From assembly GCF_050948215.1 (NCBI RefSeq), contig NC_135164.1:5895116-5959115 (forward strand): a stretch of 64,000 bases of DNA. Reading direction: 5' to 3'. The position numbers and the translations under genes are program-made. Within the stretch, counting starts at the first letter, position 1; each line of letters begins with the position of its first letter. The notes below the pieces were generated by a model, which did not search any database, was not told where the DNA came from, and saw only the letters and a list, made by a program, of their open reading frames with translations. The stretch is from Halictus rubicundus (lineage: Eukaryota; Arthropoda; Insecta; Hymenoptera; Halictidae). This document shows, piece by piece, positions 22,450 to 32,862 of the stretch.

Positions 22450-24403
22450 AGTGGAGTGGTGAAAAGGAGAAGGAAGAGAAAGGAAGGGAAAAGGAGTCCC
22501 TAGAACGAGAATGGAATCAATACGTGGAGGCAAGTGTGTGCTTCTAGTCCCACATGCGTGTTTCACTGCCTGGGGAGGCCAAACACGCGAGTTTCCGCGG
22601 GGGTGGATAAAGGCGGCCGCCCCCATCTCTCCACCCCCCGACCAACCCTCGGGGCCACGCGTGTGCGCCTTTGCGTGCGTGCCCATATACGAGAAATTCG
22701 ATGGTATCGAGAGTTATTGGAATTTCTTTCGTTTCGTACCCGTATTTTGCCCGGTTGTTGCGGGAAATTGGTTTTGTCTTTCCGGTTTCGGACTGACAAA
22801 CCTGTGCCCGAACAATTTGTCAATCACTGGCGCGTCAGCGGCGACAGAAAGAATATCTAGAGTCAGTAGTGGTGACCAGAATCTGTATTAATTTGGGAGC
22901 ACTGGAACGGTAGAAATAGGAAAGAGGGTATTGCACTTGGTAATTATCAGTTACGTTATAGCGAGTATCCAAATTATATAATATTTATATTTAGCAGATA
23001 CTATTTGAAATTTTTACTTTTTGACGTAGTGTTAGGCGGCGTGGGGTTAATTATTGACACTTTCTTTGTAAAGAAGAAGGACGAACAGAAGGCGCGCCGC
23101 ATCCTTTTGTCTCGCCAATAAAAATGAAACTCCCATCACGTATGATTGATTCTTTTTGCCGTCGTGGGGCTGCTACATCATTTTCGTCCCTCCGACGATC
23201 TACCCTCCTGCTTATCTTACGGAATACGCAAGAATACGAGTGGTATAACCAAGCTGGAGGAGAATGGCGAGGGGGGTAGCGTCGGAGGGGGCAATATTCT
23301 TGACTCTATCAATTCTCAACGGGAATGGTTGGCAGCCACCCATGAACTCTTTGACGTTGTTGATTTGTCTCGAAAGCCTCCTCTTCCGCTTCCGAAGTCC
23401 TCCGCCCGTCCAACAAATATTCCTCTATCGCGTCGTCGTATTGACATATCCTCGTAAACATGTTGCGATTGTTAAAATAAATATACAGGCTCCTAGACCC
23501 TTTTCAGTCCTTTCGTCTTCGGAAAAATCGCTGCCTCGTCGCTGACAAAACTACGATCGTTATACGATGATTATGTTCCGCATCGTGTACGAAATAAACG
23601 TCAACCCTCATCCTTCAAAATAAATATCTGCCATAGGAACAAAAAATTAAAACTTCGAAATATGATCATTTATAACAGGTCCAAATTTTTATACAATTCT
23701 CTCTGTACAAATATTTTACAAAAGAGGATGAAAAAATAATTTTTTCCCGGAAAGATTTCACGCTTTTTGGGACCGAATGTTCCAACGGATCTTCGGTAAT
23801 GGTAGGACGAACGATAACTAGATTCCCGATAAAATAAATCCGGGCGATCAACTAAAATCCAGCATTGTTGACCGGTGTCCTAATTGTGCTTGCGAATGCG
23901 CTGTTTTAAATGCAGAAGCATTACCGTGGGCCACGTGCTGATGCAGTCAGAGCCGGCGAATGGAATTATCGAGGCACCGTGCGTACTCCCGTAAATACCG
24001 TGCAGCTTTACGAAATGCGAGTGGAATGGAATTAAATAGGATTTCCCGGCGTGTACTGTCGCGCCCGCGTGCGCGCGCGCACACTCTCACGGCCACCCCC
24101 GTGTGCTGTGAAATGCGTTCGCACTTAGAAACCCCGTGCATGACGGAATTAAGTGGAATTAGCATGCTTCTCGCGTCCGGACAGTCTCGCGAAAAGCCCG
24201 ATTTTTCGGGGAATTGAACCGCCGAAACGATATCGGGTCCGACTACATTTTCGAATTTACTTTCCCAATCCTTACTCAATCCGACAAGAAAGACTGGGCA
24301 ACCCAGAAATCCAAAAACCCCCAAAATTGTGCGTACGAATAAAATATATTGTCCGTAGTATAACTTCAAAATTTTGAATTTCTTCGTGGAATATATGACA
24401 AGA
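22450..24403. other. No recognisable gene; GC-repeat dinucleotides near 24067
   Basis: 22500-22860 is GC-rich with overlapping frames on both strands. 24060-24085 holds alternating purine-pyrimidine CGCGTGCGCGCGCGCAC, a Z-DNA-type tract. The 155-residue minus frame at 24414-23947 crosses it and is treated as chance. Confidence 0.5.
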
Positions 24404-24420
24404 AGGTCATACAAAGGTCA
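24404..24420 (+). promoter_or_regulatory. Possible DR5 nuclear-receptor half-site pair
   Basis: AGGTCA, five bases, AGGTCA. Perfect direct half-sites for nuclear hormone receptors at spacing 5. A short motif with no other support. It lies 30 bp left of a minisatellite. Confidence 0.25.
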
Positions 24421-24450
24421 TACAATTCTAGTTTGATCATGTTTGATACT

Positions 24451-24862
24451 TTAAAATTGTTAAGGGATGAATATATTGTGGGTTAATATATTAAAATTGT
24501 TGGGGGACGAATATATTGCGTTCAATATATCAAAATTGTTAAGGGATGAAATATACTGTGTTCAATATATTAAAATTCTTAAGGGAGAATATATTGTGTA
24601 CAATATATTAAAAGTGTTAAGGGATGAATACATTGTGTTCAATATATTAAAATTGTTGAGGGAACAATATATTGTGTTCAATATATAAAAATTGTTAAGG
24701 GATGAAATATATTGTGTTCAATATATTAAAATTGTTAAGGGAGAATATATTGTGTTCAATATATTAAAATTGTTAAGGGAGAATATATTGTGTTCAATAT
24801 ATTAAAATTGTTAAAGGATGAATACATTGTGTTCAATATATTAAAATTGCTAAGGGATGAAA
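24451..24862. repeat. Minisatellite, about 11 units of 36-41 bp
   Basis: Unit: TTAAAATTGTTAAGGGATGA followed by ATATATTGTGTTCAATATA. Starts of TTAAAATTG-like words are near 24451, 24491, 24530, 24570, 24608, 24646, 24686, 24727, 24763, 24800 and 24840. The right-hand units are nearly identical and the left ones more diverged. The 73-residue frame across it simply reads the 12-codon period. Confidence 0.95.
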
Positions 24863-25319
24863 TTTGACTCGTATTTTAAAAACATTTAGAAAATAATGGG
24901 TTAAAAGTTCATTGTCCTGTGTCGTATCGCAATAAAGGCTAACTTGTTTTATGGTTTTTATTACGAAGAATACCACGTCGATAGACATGAGTGCTGCATT
25001 ATAATGCAAGATGAAGGCACGTTAAAATAGGAGAAATATGACCGAATGTAAAACCAGTGGTACAAGTGACCGAAAGGGATGAATTCGGCCGAAAATCTCG
25101 AAACTACCCACGGTCCCGTTCATGCTCGGCAGAAAGGGCTTCGTGGAAAGCATGTGCGCCCTTATCGGGGAAAAAATAACGCCCAATCAGGAGCGTAGAA
25201 CGTGTGCAGCTCACCCCAGCCCGGGGATGCGTGTGTCTATGGAATTCGGAGCGGTCGCCATGACAACCCCATGCCTTTCTTCGAAAGATGTCCATAGGAG
25301 GTTGGTCCACCCCCACTCC
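24863..25319. other. No recognisable gene
   Basis: Mixed DNA ending in a C-rich lead into a CT array. Confidence 0.5.
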
Positions 25320-25345
25320 CCTCTCTCTCTCTCTCTCTCTCTCTC
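25320..25345. repeat. (CT)n microsatellite
   Basis: A pure 26-bp CT run. Confidence 0.96.
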
Positions 25346-26645
25346 ACTCTTTACTGTTCGTCTAACGCGTTACAAGATTTACATGTGTCTTTCTTGTGCT
25401 CGTGTCAGTGGCCCGCCTTTTAACAATGATTTCGCGTTTAACGAGATGCAAACGAATCACCGCGGAATAAATTTGCCATTGTGACGCAACCCGGCGTCTT
25501 TGGACCGTCCCCGACTGGCAACGGTTGATTAGCCTCGGCGAGACTGCTCGCGACGCCTTTCACCTCCGAACGATGCAGAAAAAATTTAATTTTTACATAA
25601 GTGTGATACGGCACACCGTTTTCTCATTGAAAGTCCCTTTTAAGAATTTTCATCCCTTAAATACCATTGTCACTTGTAGCGTGCAAAAATCCGAAAAAAT
25701 TCATACGGTACGGGGTTCAATGAAATTCAACGATTCACCGAAGTCAACAGGAAATCTAATCTGAATAATCGTACGTATCTTGTTATGGCTTCGGACGAAA
25801 GAAAATAGTTGAACACTAATTCCGCACTTAGACCGTCGCATATAAGAAAGGTACACGGAATATTATGTTCGTAGAACGAAACACAAGTTTCTTTAAATAA
25901 CGATAACAAGAGAGACAACAAAATATTGATCAGTGGCATTACGACTGGAAAGAAACTCGCATCACTTTACATATCTATCAGCGAGAAGGTTCATAAATAT
26001 AAAACGGTAAAGTAAGGATAACATGTCGACGAGTTTATGGTAATTTTCTTGCTCGCACGAAAATTGTACTGCCGATGTTTTTACGAGGCGATTGAACATT
26101 GTTTCAGTTTGCTGCGCGTCGAATGCAATATTTACCTGCACGCCGCTTATTGTAATATATCATTCTAAACGCGTTAAAATTGTTCAGATTCTTCGAAATT
26201 GAACAATGATAACCCAACTAGGTCTGGTCGAATAAAATAAATACAACAGTGTTTTTAACTGCTATTGACAAACGCCATAAAAACAGTTGCCCAATAGATA
26301 AACAAGTGAATAGATGCAGGGCGTCGTTCTCGGGACAAGCGATGGATCAGAGCATAGTTGTCGAAAGGCGATGCTTCAGGGTGGTGATAAGAGCCGATTC
26401 CTCGGTTCCCGGGGCGGTGATTTGACGGACCCGGGGGTTGGTAGCTGTCGGTCCATTTCGCATCCTGTCACCGACCGAATTCCGTGAACGCCGAAGACGA
26501 GAGCTGGGGCTACGAGTATCCGCGCGTGTTTGGCCCGGAAGTCCATTCATAAATCTGGCTGTTTTCGAGTCTCCTCGGTGAAATATGATAATAGATGTGC
26601 GAGCGATGGAGGGCTGTCTGCTGAAGAAGCTAAATTCCAGCCCCG
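25346..26645. other. No recognisable gene
   Basis: AT-rich between 25550 and 26300. No splice-bounded frame or repeat copy identified. Confidence 0.5.
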
Positions 26646-26685
26646 AGATAGAGAGAGAAAAGGAGAGAGAAAGAGAGAGAGAGAC
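26646..26685. repeat. (GA)n microsatellite, interrupted
   Basis: GA repeat with AAA interruptions, in inverted orientation to the CT array 125 bp downstream. Confidence 0.93.
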
Positions 26686-26801
26686 GATAGTCCGCGGGGC
26701 TAACCTCCGCGAACACTTACAGTCCTCTCCATTGTGGTCTCGCGTGCCGACAGCAGCTGAGAGTAACCGGCACCAAGTCCCCCAACCCCTTCTGTCTCTC
26801 G

Positions 26802-26808
<7 letters not shown>

Positions 26809-26831
<23 letters not shown>
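26809..26831. repeat. (CT)n microsatellite followed by a T-run
   Basis: About 23 bp of CT, then a 9-T run to 26840. With the GA array at 26646 it could form a hairpin with a loop of about 125 bp. Confidence 0.93.
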
Positions 26832-26840
<9 letters not shown>

Positions 26841-27289
26841 CTCCCCTCCTTTTTCTCTGCAACGTGGATTCTCGAGCGTGAGTTTTCCTGGGAAAGTTTG
26901 CAGATTACTCATGCGGATGCCGCGGTGCATCGCGTCGGATAGCGAACTCGTTGAATAAATATGTTTCGCGGTTTCCTGCGGCTTCACTTCTTGCCGCGCC
27001 ACTTTTTCGCCACGCTTCCGGCCTGGCTTGCTGTCGATACCACTCCGCCTTGGGCGCGTTGCGAATTACAATTAACAGACGTGTGTCCAAGCAAACGATT
27101 CGTCGGTGGAAATTTTCTAAACGTGAACGATTTTTAAAATAATACGTGGCACGTATGGATCGCAAGGGGTATCGTACAGTTCTTTGTAACGGTAAACTTG
27201 CTATTACAAATTAAACAAGATTGTTTTAACCAGCAGAGGGCATTTTTTAACATTTTAGATACTGTATTAGGAACGAGGCTCTGTCATGT
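26841..27289. other. No recognisable gene
   Basis: GC-rich to 27100, then AT-rich into the tandem array. Confidence 0.5.
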
Positions 27290-28190
27290 GCCTCATATTA
27301 AATTACTCGTAAACTATTAGTATTGAGTAAAAGTTCTTTAAACAAAAGTTGTAGGGCTCCAAAGGAACTATATTTCCTGGTAATTAGTTTTTCAATAGTT
27401 CCCCTTTCTGTTGAGATACAAGGTTTACAAGGTGAAGTAGAATAAAATAGCAAATATACCATCTATGCAGGGGTTGGATCACCTAACCTCAAATTACTCG
27501 AAGACTATCAGTATTATGAAAGAGTTCTTGAAACAAAAGTTGTAGGGCTCCAAAGGAACTATATTTCCTGGTAATTAGTTTTTCAATAGTTTCCCATTTT
27601 ATTGAGATAGAAGTTTCAGAACGTGAAGTAGAATAAAATAGCTAATATACCATCTATGCAGGGGTTGGGTCACCTAACCTCAAATTACTCGAAGACTATC
27701 AGTATTATGAAAGAGTTCTTGAAACAAAAGTTGTAGGGCTCCAAAGGAACTATATTTCCTGGTAATTAGTTTTTCAATAGTATCCCATTTTATTGAGATA
27801 GAAGGTGAAGTAGAATAAAACAGCAAATATACCATTTATGCAGGGGTTGAGTGACCTAACCTCAAATTACTCGCAAACAATCAGTATTATGAAGAAGTTC
27901 CTTTAACAAAAGTTGTAGGGCATTAAAGGGACTGCATAACCTGGTAATTAGTTTTTTGTTAGCTTGCTGTGTTATCGAAAATAATACTTATGCCGTGTAT
28001 GCAGGGGGTGAAACCTTAAATTGTTTGAAAGCTATCAGTAATATGAGAATATTTTCTAAACAAAAGTTGTAGGGCATCAAAGAGATTACATAATCTGGTA
28101 ATTAGTTTCGTAACAGCCTGCTTTTTAGATAAGATGCAGTGCTCGAGAGGGAGGATGCAATAAAGTAGTGAATGTAAGTGTTGGTCAGAC
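27290..28190. repeat. Tandem repeat, five units of about 154-191 bp
   Basis: AAATTACTCG or a variant starts units near 27300, 27491, 27682, 27864 and 28018. Each unit contains ACAAAAGTTGTAGGGC, CTGGTAATTAGTTTTT and, in most, TATGCAGGGGTTG. Units 2 and 3 are almost identical; units 4 and 5 are progressively diverged and shortened. No coding frame follows the period. Confidence 0.93.
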
Positions 28191-29439
28191 CCATTCGCAA
28201 TTTTGACAGCGAATAACCGAGAGTTGCGGCAGTAAATCAGAAGAGGGAGGCTCGCCCGGGGTTTCGAACAATATTCTTTTCGAGGGTAAGAGTGACAGAG
28301 ATAAAGAGGGAAAGTGGCGGCGGTAAGCATTTTCCGCGGCGCCGGTGGTTAAGAGAGCTCGCTCGGGGGATGATAAGATGCGATGCGAGTTTTTATTAAT
28401 ACTCTACCTCATCTGCCAGTTACTCCTTCCACCGCGGGGTCCCTAAAGTCTTAAAGAGATTACGGAACAAATGGCGAGGGGGGAAGGAGACGCCAACGGC
28501 GGAGGAAGAAAGATGCAACCGGAATTTCCGCACCCCTGCTGTACAGTGGCAAACACCACGGTATACCTGGCTAAACGAAACACCTGACCTACCTTAACTT
28601 GACCCGAGCTCTGCTTGACGCAGTGCTGCTTTAAATTAGACCTACGACAGCAATTTTAACTGGTCAACAACTGGATAATATAATAATATTTTATGTTGTA
28701 CACATTTTCGTAAATTTCTTTTATTATCCTTGTCTGCTCTATGAAAATCAGAACGAAAGCAAAATGTTGACTAGAAGGTGTCTCCAGATGGGAATAATAA
28801 AATGAAGCTTATGTTAATTAATTTCTGCTGATACACACGCTTTTTTGCTCCATTTTATAGAGTAGGAGGAACAGCAAGAAAGAAATTAATCTATGCACTC
28901 TACAGAATAATTTAAACTAATTCTAAAAACATGAAAGACCTGCTGACGCACCTCATAGAAGATAGAATTCAAAGTGCAAATAAAAAATAGAATAGGAAAC
29001 GTAAAGAGTGAAGAAAGTGATTGTAGATAAAAGGATTTACTTCTCCTTTTGTTGTTCAAGGATCAGGGTGTTTGACAAATCCCGTTTTAAAGGCGGTTCC
29101 GTCCCGGTCCCTTTAAACTGTACGCAGTGGCACAATTTAAGCGCGACCTTGCGCTTGATAATAGTTTATGAAGCGGGGCCATGCTCTCTATGCAGAACGA
29201 CAGCTCGTAGTTTGTTCGAGAGAGAAAGAGGGAGCTCGAGAGCGGGGGTGGGTTTATGTCCCGGAATTAATTAACCTAGAGCCCCTCCGACGGCAGCCAT
29301 TCCACCCTCTCATTCTCTCGCCGTGAAAGCGGCGAGCGTGCCAGCCATTTTGTCCACGACTCTCGCTCTCGAAATTCGATTACCTACTTTCTCCACCCCG
29401 CGCGAACTACCCCCACAACTTTTGTCCCGCTCCCCGCCT
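28191..29439. other. No recognisable gene
   Basis: GC-rich at both ends, AT-rich at 28620-29040. No supported frame. Confidence 0.5.
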
Positions 29440-29478
29440 TTCTCTCTCTCTCTCCCTCTCTCTATCTCTTTCTCTCTC
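29440..29478. repeat. (CT)n microsatellite, interrupted; last in the window
   Basis: CT repeat with CCC, TAT and TTT interruptions. No comparable CT/GA array occurs to the right. Confidence 0.94.
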
Positions 29479-30104
29479 ACTATCATTCGGCTGTTCCACT
29501 CGCCCCTGCCACCCCTTTTGGCACTGTCATCGTCCACGCGGTTTCACCCACCCCTACAGACTTAAACCACCACCCACTTCCTGCCAGAACTTTCTCTCGA
29601 GTGGCAACGAACCGTTGAAATCAACGTGAATTCCATTCACGTTCCCGGCTCACTGCGAATTAGTCACTGCTAATTAGTCACCGAGTTCAACCCTGCCGCC
29701 CTTTAATGTCTCATTTTTGTATTTTACTTCTGCCCTTTGCGCGTGAACGCCTAGGCACACACCGACAAATATAATGCAATTGTAGATCGCTTGATACCAA
29801 ACAATTTTCATTTGGAATATGTTTTTGTGAAAATATTTTGCAAGTAAATGTGGGTGGTACAGTTTAATAATTCAGTCTGCATACCAAAGTGTAATTACAG
29901 TAATCTTTTTTTTTTGTCAATCAATGATGTAAAAATAATGGTGCACAAATCAGCTGTCGCTGTTAGCAGGTTTGTTACAAATCGAAGTTAGAATTCAATA
30001 AAAAAAAAAGAACTCTTCCAGAACTCTTTTATTACACGTTCGAAAACAGCGATTTTCCTGCAGTTGCAAGGCACAAAATCGACGTGTACATTTTCCGATA
30101 ATAA
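29479..30104. other. No recognisable gene
   Basis: C-rich then AT-rich DNA with short A and T runs (29906, 30000). Confidence 0.5.
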
Positions 30105-30355
30105 TTAACCCTTTGCACTCGGCGCTGTTTTCAATCTAAAACTAAATTTTTCTTCCGTCTTAGAATATTTTCATTTTATTCATACGAAACTGATCCGATT
30201 TCTACATATAATATTGAAATGTTCAGTAATCTATTAAATACAAATTTTGTAATGTAACAAATATTTTGTAATGTTTTTTGTAATTTCTTTGAAATAATGC
30301 CACAACAATTTCTAGTGGTGCTTCAGAGTCACCACTCGAGAGTGCAAAGGGTTAA
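30105..30355 (+). mobile_element. TTAA-flanked MITE, family B copy 3
   Basis: TTAACCCTTTGCACTCGGCG at the left and CTCGAGAGTGCAAAGGGTTAA-type end at the right. The interior matches copies at 5065 and 49008 (ACGAAACTGATCCGATTTC, GAAATAATGCCACAACAATT). 251 bp. The right end carries an extra AG in the inverted repeat. Confidence 0.87.
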
Positions 30356-31103
30356 ACAATTCTGCAAATGCGCATAAAAATTTCATCAACTAGAAGATTC
30401 TTCGAGACCAAAATAAATGAACAATAATGTTCTTGGCTGATGTATACATTTCTACTGTTTCACATATTTATGCGCGGCTATGAGCGCAGCTGCACAGCCT
30501 ATTAACGACAGTTCCTACAATAATTTCGATTGCGGCGGAATGCAAGATCGTTCCGAAATTTCCAGGCAGAAAAATTTCGCCACATTACAGTTTGCCGGGA
30601 GACGGGGAGGCTATTTCCCATGTAAATGTATACGGACATTCATCAGAGCCCATTGTAAGTCTTCCCGCGCGGCACACGCGAGAAAGTATTCCGACTGTGC
30701 CGACTTGGTTCGCTTATTGCTTATCAGGGTATCCTTGAAAGCATCGCTGCGCCACGCACGATCGCTGTAGGGCTGTTTGCCTGCCTTCGCCTATGATTGA
30801 ATGCGTAATTTACGATGTTTTCGCGGTGAAGTTGACGATACTTGCCGATAAATCGCTGCGCCTGTGAAATATCGGGAACGCCGCGTACGCCGAAAGTCGG
30901 ATAAGAATGTATTCCCTTCTTCCTGCATAATTTTATGCCTCCCGAAAAAAAATAACCGCCTGAGCAGTTTAATCAAAAGTGGTTGCTCTTAACAAAACTA
31001 AAAAAAGACAAATAACATCGGCTTTTTCGTCTTTTCGTCCTTAGTTGTTGGAGTACAGAACTAGTAGATATTCATTTTGCAAATTAACCCATCGCTGTGT
31101 AAC
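30356..31103. other. No recognisable gene
   Basis: A plus frame at 30480-30770 starts MSAAAQPINDSSYNN but has no start context, splice or domain support. Confidence 0.45.
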
Positions 31104-31323
31104 TCAACACTAGATTTACGGGACCCGTCATAATGGCGGATTCCAATATTTTTAATTTACGAATATTGAGATTGTGAAGACGCATCCGTGAGGAATTATT
31201 TAACAAACTGATTTCCTTGGGTATAAATTATTAAAGAAATGGCTGCAAATTTTGACAGATACGTTCATGTTATTTTTATAAAGTGAAACAGTCATTTTTA
31301 GTGGTCCGAAAACCTAGTGTTAA
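31104..31323 (+). mobile_element. TTAA-type MITE, family A copy 3
   Basis: Left end TCAACACTAGATTTACGGGA, right end CCGAAAACCTAGTGTTAA. The interior has CCCGTCATAATGGCGGATTC, TTTCCTTGGGTATAAATTA and GTCATTTTTAGTGGTCCG. 220 bp. The left target is TCAA, one change from TTAA. Confidence 0.85.
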
Positions 31324-32342
31324 GGTCACACATTTATTAATTACTCCATTGTATCGTGTAGCATTATAACCAAAGAATTTTATGATTTTTCGTTCGACTC
31401 TATTACACATTTTCCAAGCCGTTTTCCATGCTACGAACATTTAGTTGAAAGTTGAATTACAGTTAGGTTAGTTAGCAACTGAAACGTTTCTGGCGATTGA
31501 TAGTTGGAACCACGGTTTCGGTGTGCAGCAGAGATTCGTTTCGAAAAGCGTCGATGAATACTAATTTCTGTTTGCTCGCATACAGAACGGTTTCGGATAC
31601 AGGAAATCGAGCAAGGCTTTCACGGCCGGCGAGCATCCGATCGTAACCGAAACGCCGGGATCGGCTAACCGAGGCAGGTGCTCGGCGAATGATACGCAGA
31701 TGGCTGCAGCCGATCGTAATCGGCCGGGTCGAAATTGATAAAAGATAGAGGGAACATTTAATTAGCGCGTTCGGACGTGTTACGCGCGCGATTGCCTCAC
31801 GACATCACGGGATCGAAATAATTATAGCCAGCACCCGCGGCTCTTCGCCGGCGAAATGACTCTTCGATTTATGGCTTCCGTGCCCGATGCTAATCGGATT
31901 TTGTATTTGGAGAAACTGGTCGTAATCCAATTATCGATTAATCGGCTGCGACAGTGCCGACGGCGTCTTTATCGTTCCAACGGTATTATCTGTTTTATTG
32001 CTTCCTGGACATACGTCTCGAGAACTATTGTTGCATGTTATAGGCCTTTAACGTTTGAGCGGACTTTACCCTCCGTCTGCAACCTAATTTCCGCCGCCTG
32101 TATGCTCGGTGACCATGTTCACGATTAATCTATTTTACTGCCCTACGTTTTCGAAAAACATTCTGTTCGAATCTGTTCGCAAATGTACATAATTCAGATA
32201 ATAATAGAAAAGGGGCCACTTGCAGTCCCAAATTACACAATCGATTGGATATAATTCTGTGCATGAGTAAAAAAAGATTCAATAAGTAAAAGTCTCAATA
32301 CCGCTAATCATTTAAAGAAGATATCGAACGATGTACAGTGAA
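31324..32342. other. No recognisable gene
   Basis: Balanced DNA. 31560-31860 is GC-rich with several GGCCGG/CCGAT words. A 90-residue frame at 31856 is unsupported. Confidence 0.45.
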
Positions 32343-32519
32343 TTCTCGATATTTGTCAACAACACGGGTCTTGCCAGCGACATGTATCGTGTAGGAGACA
32401 TACCCGAGTCACGTTATGTTTACCGAGGCCTCTCGAGCTTCGGGGCCCCTCACTCGCTCCGCGGTAGTGGGGATAATTCCGCGACGTTTATCATCCAGGC
32501 CTCGGCGACATATATAGAA
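32343..32519 (+). mobile_element. TIR family D, copy 1
   Basis: It begins TTCTCGATATTTGTC and ends GACATATATAGAA, an imperfect terminal inverted repeat. The interior includes GCGACATGTATCGTGTAGG, CCGAGGCCTCTCGAG and GATAATTCCGCGACGTTTAT. 177 bp. Other copies: 56987 (inverted), 59682, and a partial at 17965. Confidence 0.8.
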
Positions 32520-32690
32520 ATAATCGCAGTTTTATACAATTTTTGTAGGGACGAATCACTTGTCGGACTATTGGAGAAGCAACAAGAGTCGAAGTACGTG
32601 CGCGAACAAAGTCCGATCGTTGCCGAGCGCCGATCATTGTACTTCGACGGTCTCCTTTCATCGTGTCGCTTAAAATTTGTTTTGCAGTCA

Positions 32691-32862
32691 ACTCCGCAGG
32701 GCCTATGGCAACGCTAGAATGGAAGAGAGTTCGATTCCATATGCAAATGCGCCGCTCTCACGACATTTCGCGCGTGGAGGACCCCCGGCGCGGCGGCCGC
32801 CTCGGGAATTTGAAAAGCCACCACCTGAGAACGTGTCAATCGGCCGACATAATTCGATTTGA
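32691..32862 (+). CDS. Candidate terminal exon, unidentified protein
   Basis: A good acceptor, AAATTTGTTTTGCAG, ends at 32690. The frame that follows reads QLRRAYGNARMEESS, then a basic, proline-rich tail with PPARRPPREFEKPPP, and stops at 32860-32862 after GRHNSI. The composition resembles a cytoplasmic tail. Against it, the GC-rich core is open in other frames on both strands, and I recognise no family. Confidence 0.25.

Noticed and set aside
24467..24688. 73-residue frame with a 12-residue period
   Set aside because: It is the minisatellite read in one register; the units also contain frameshifting length changes.
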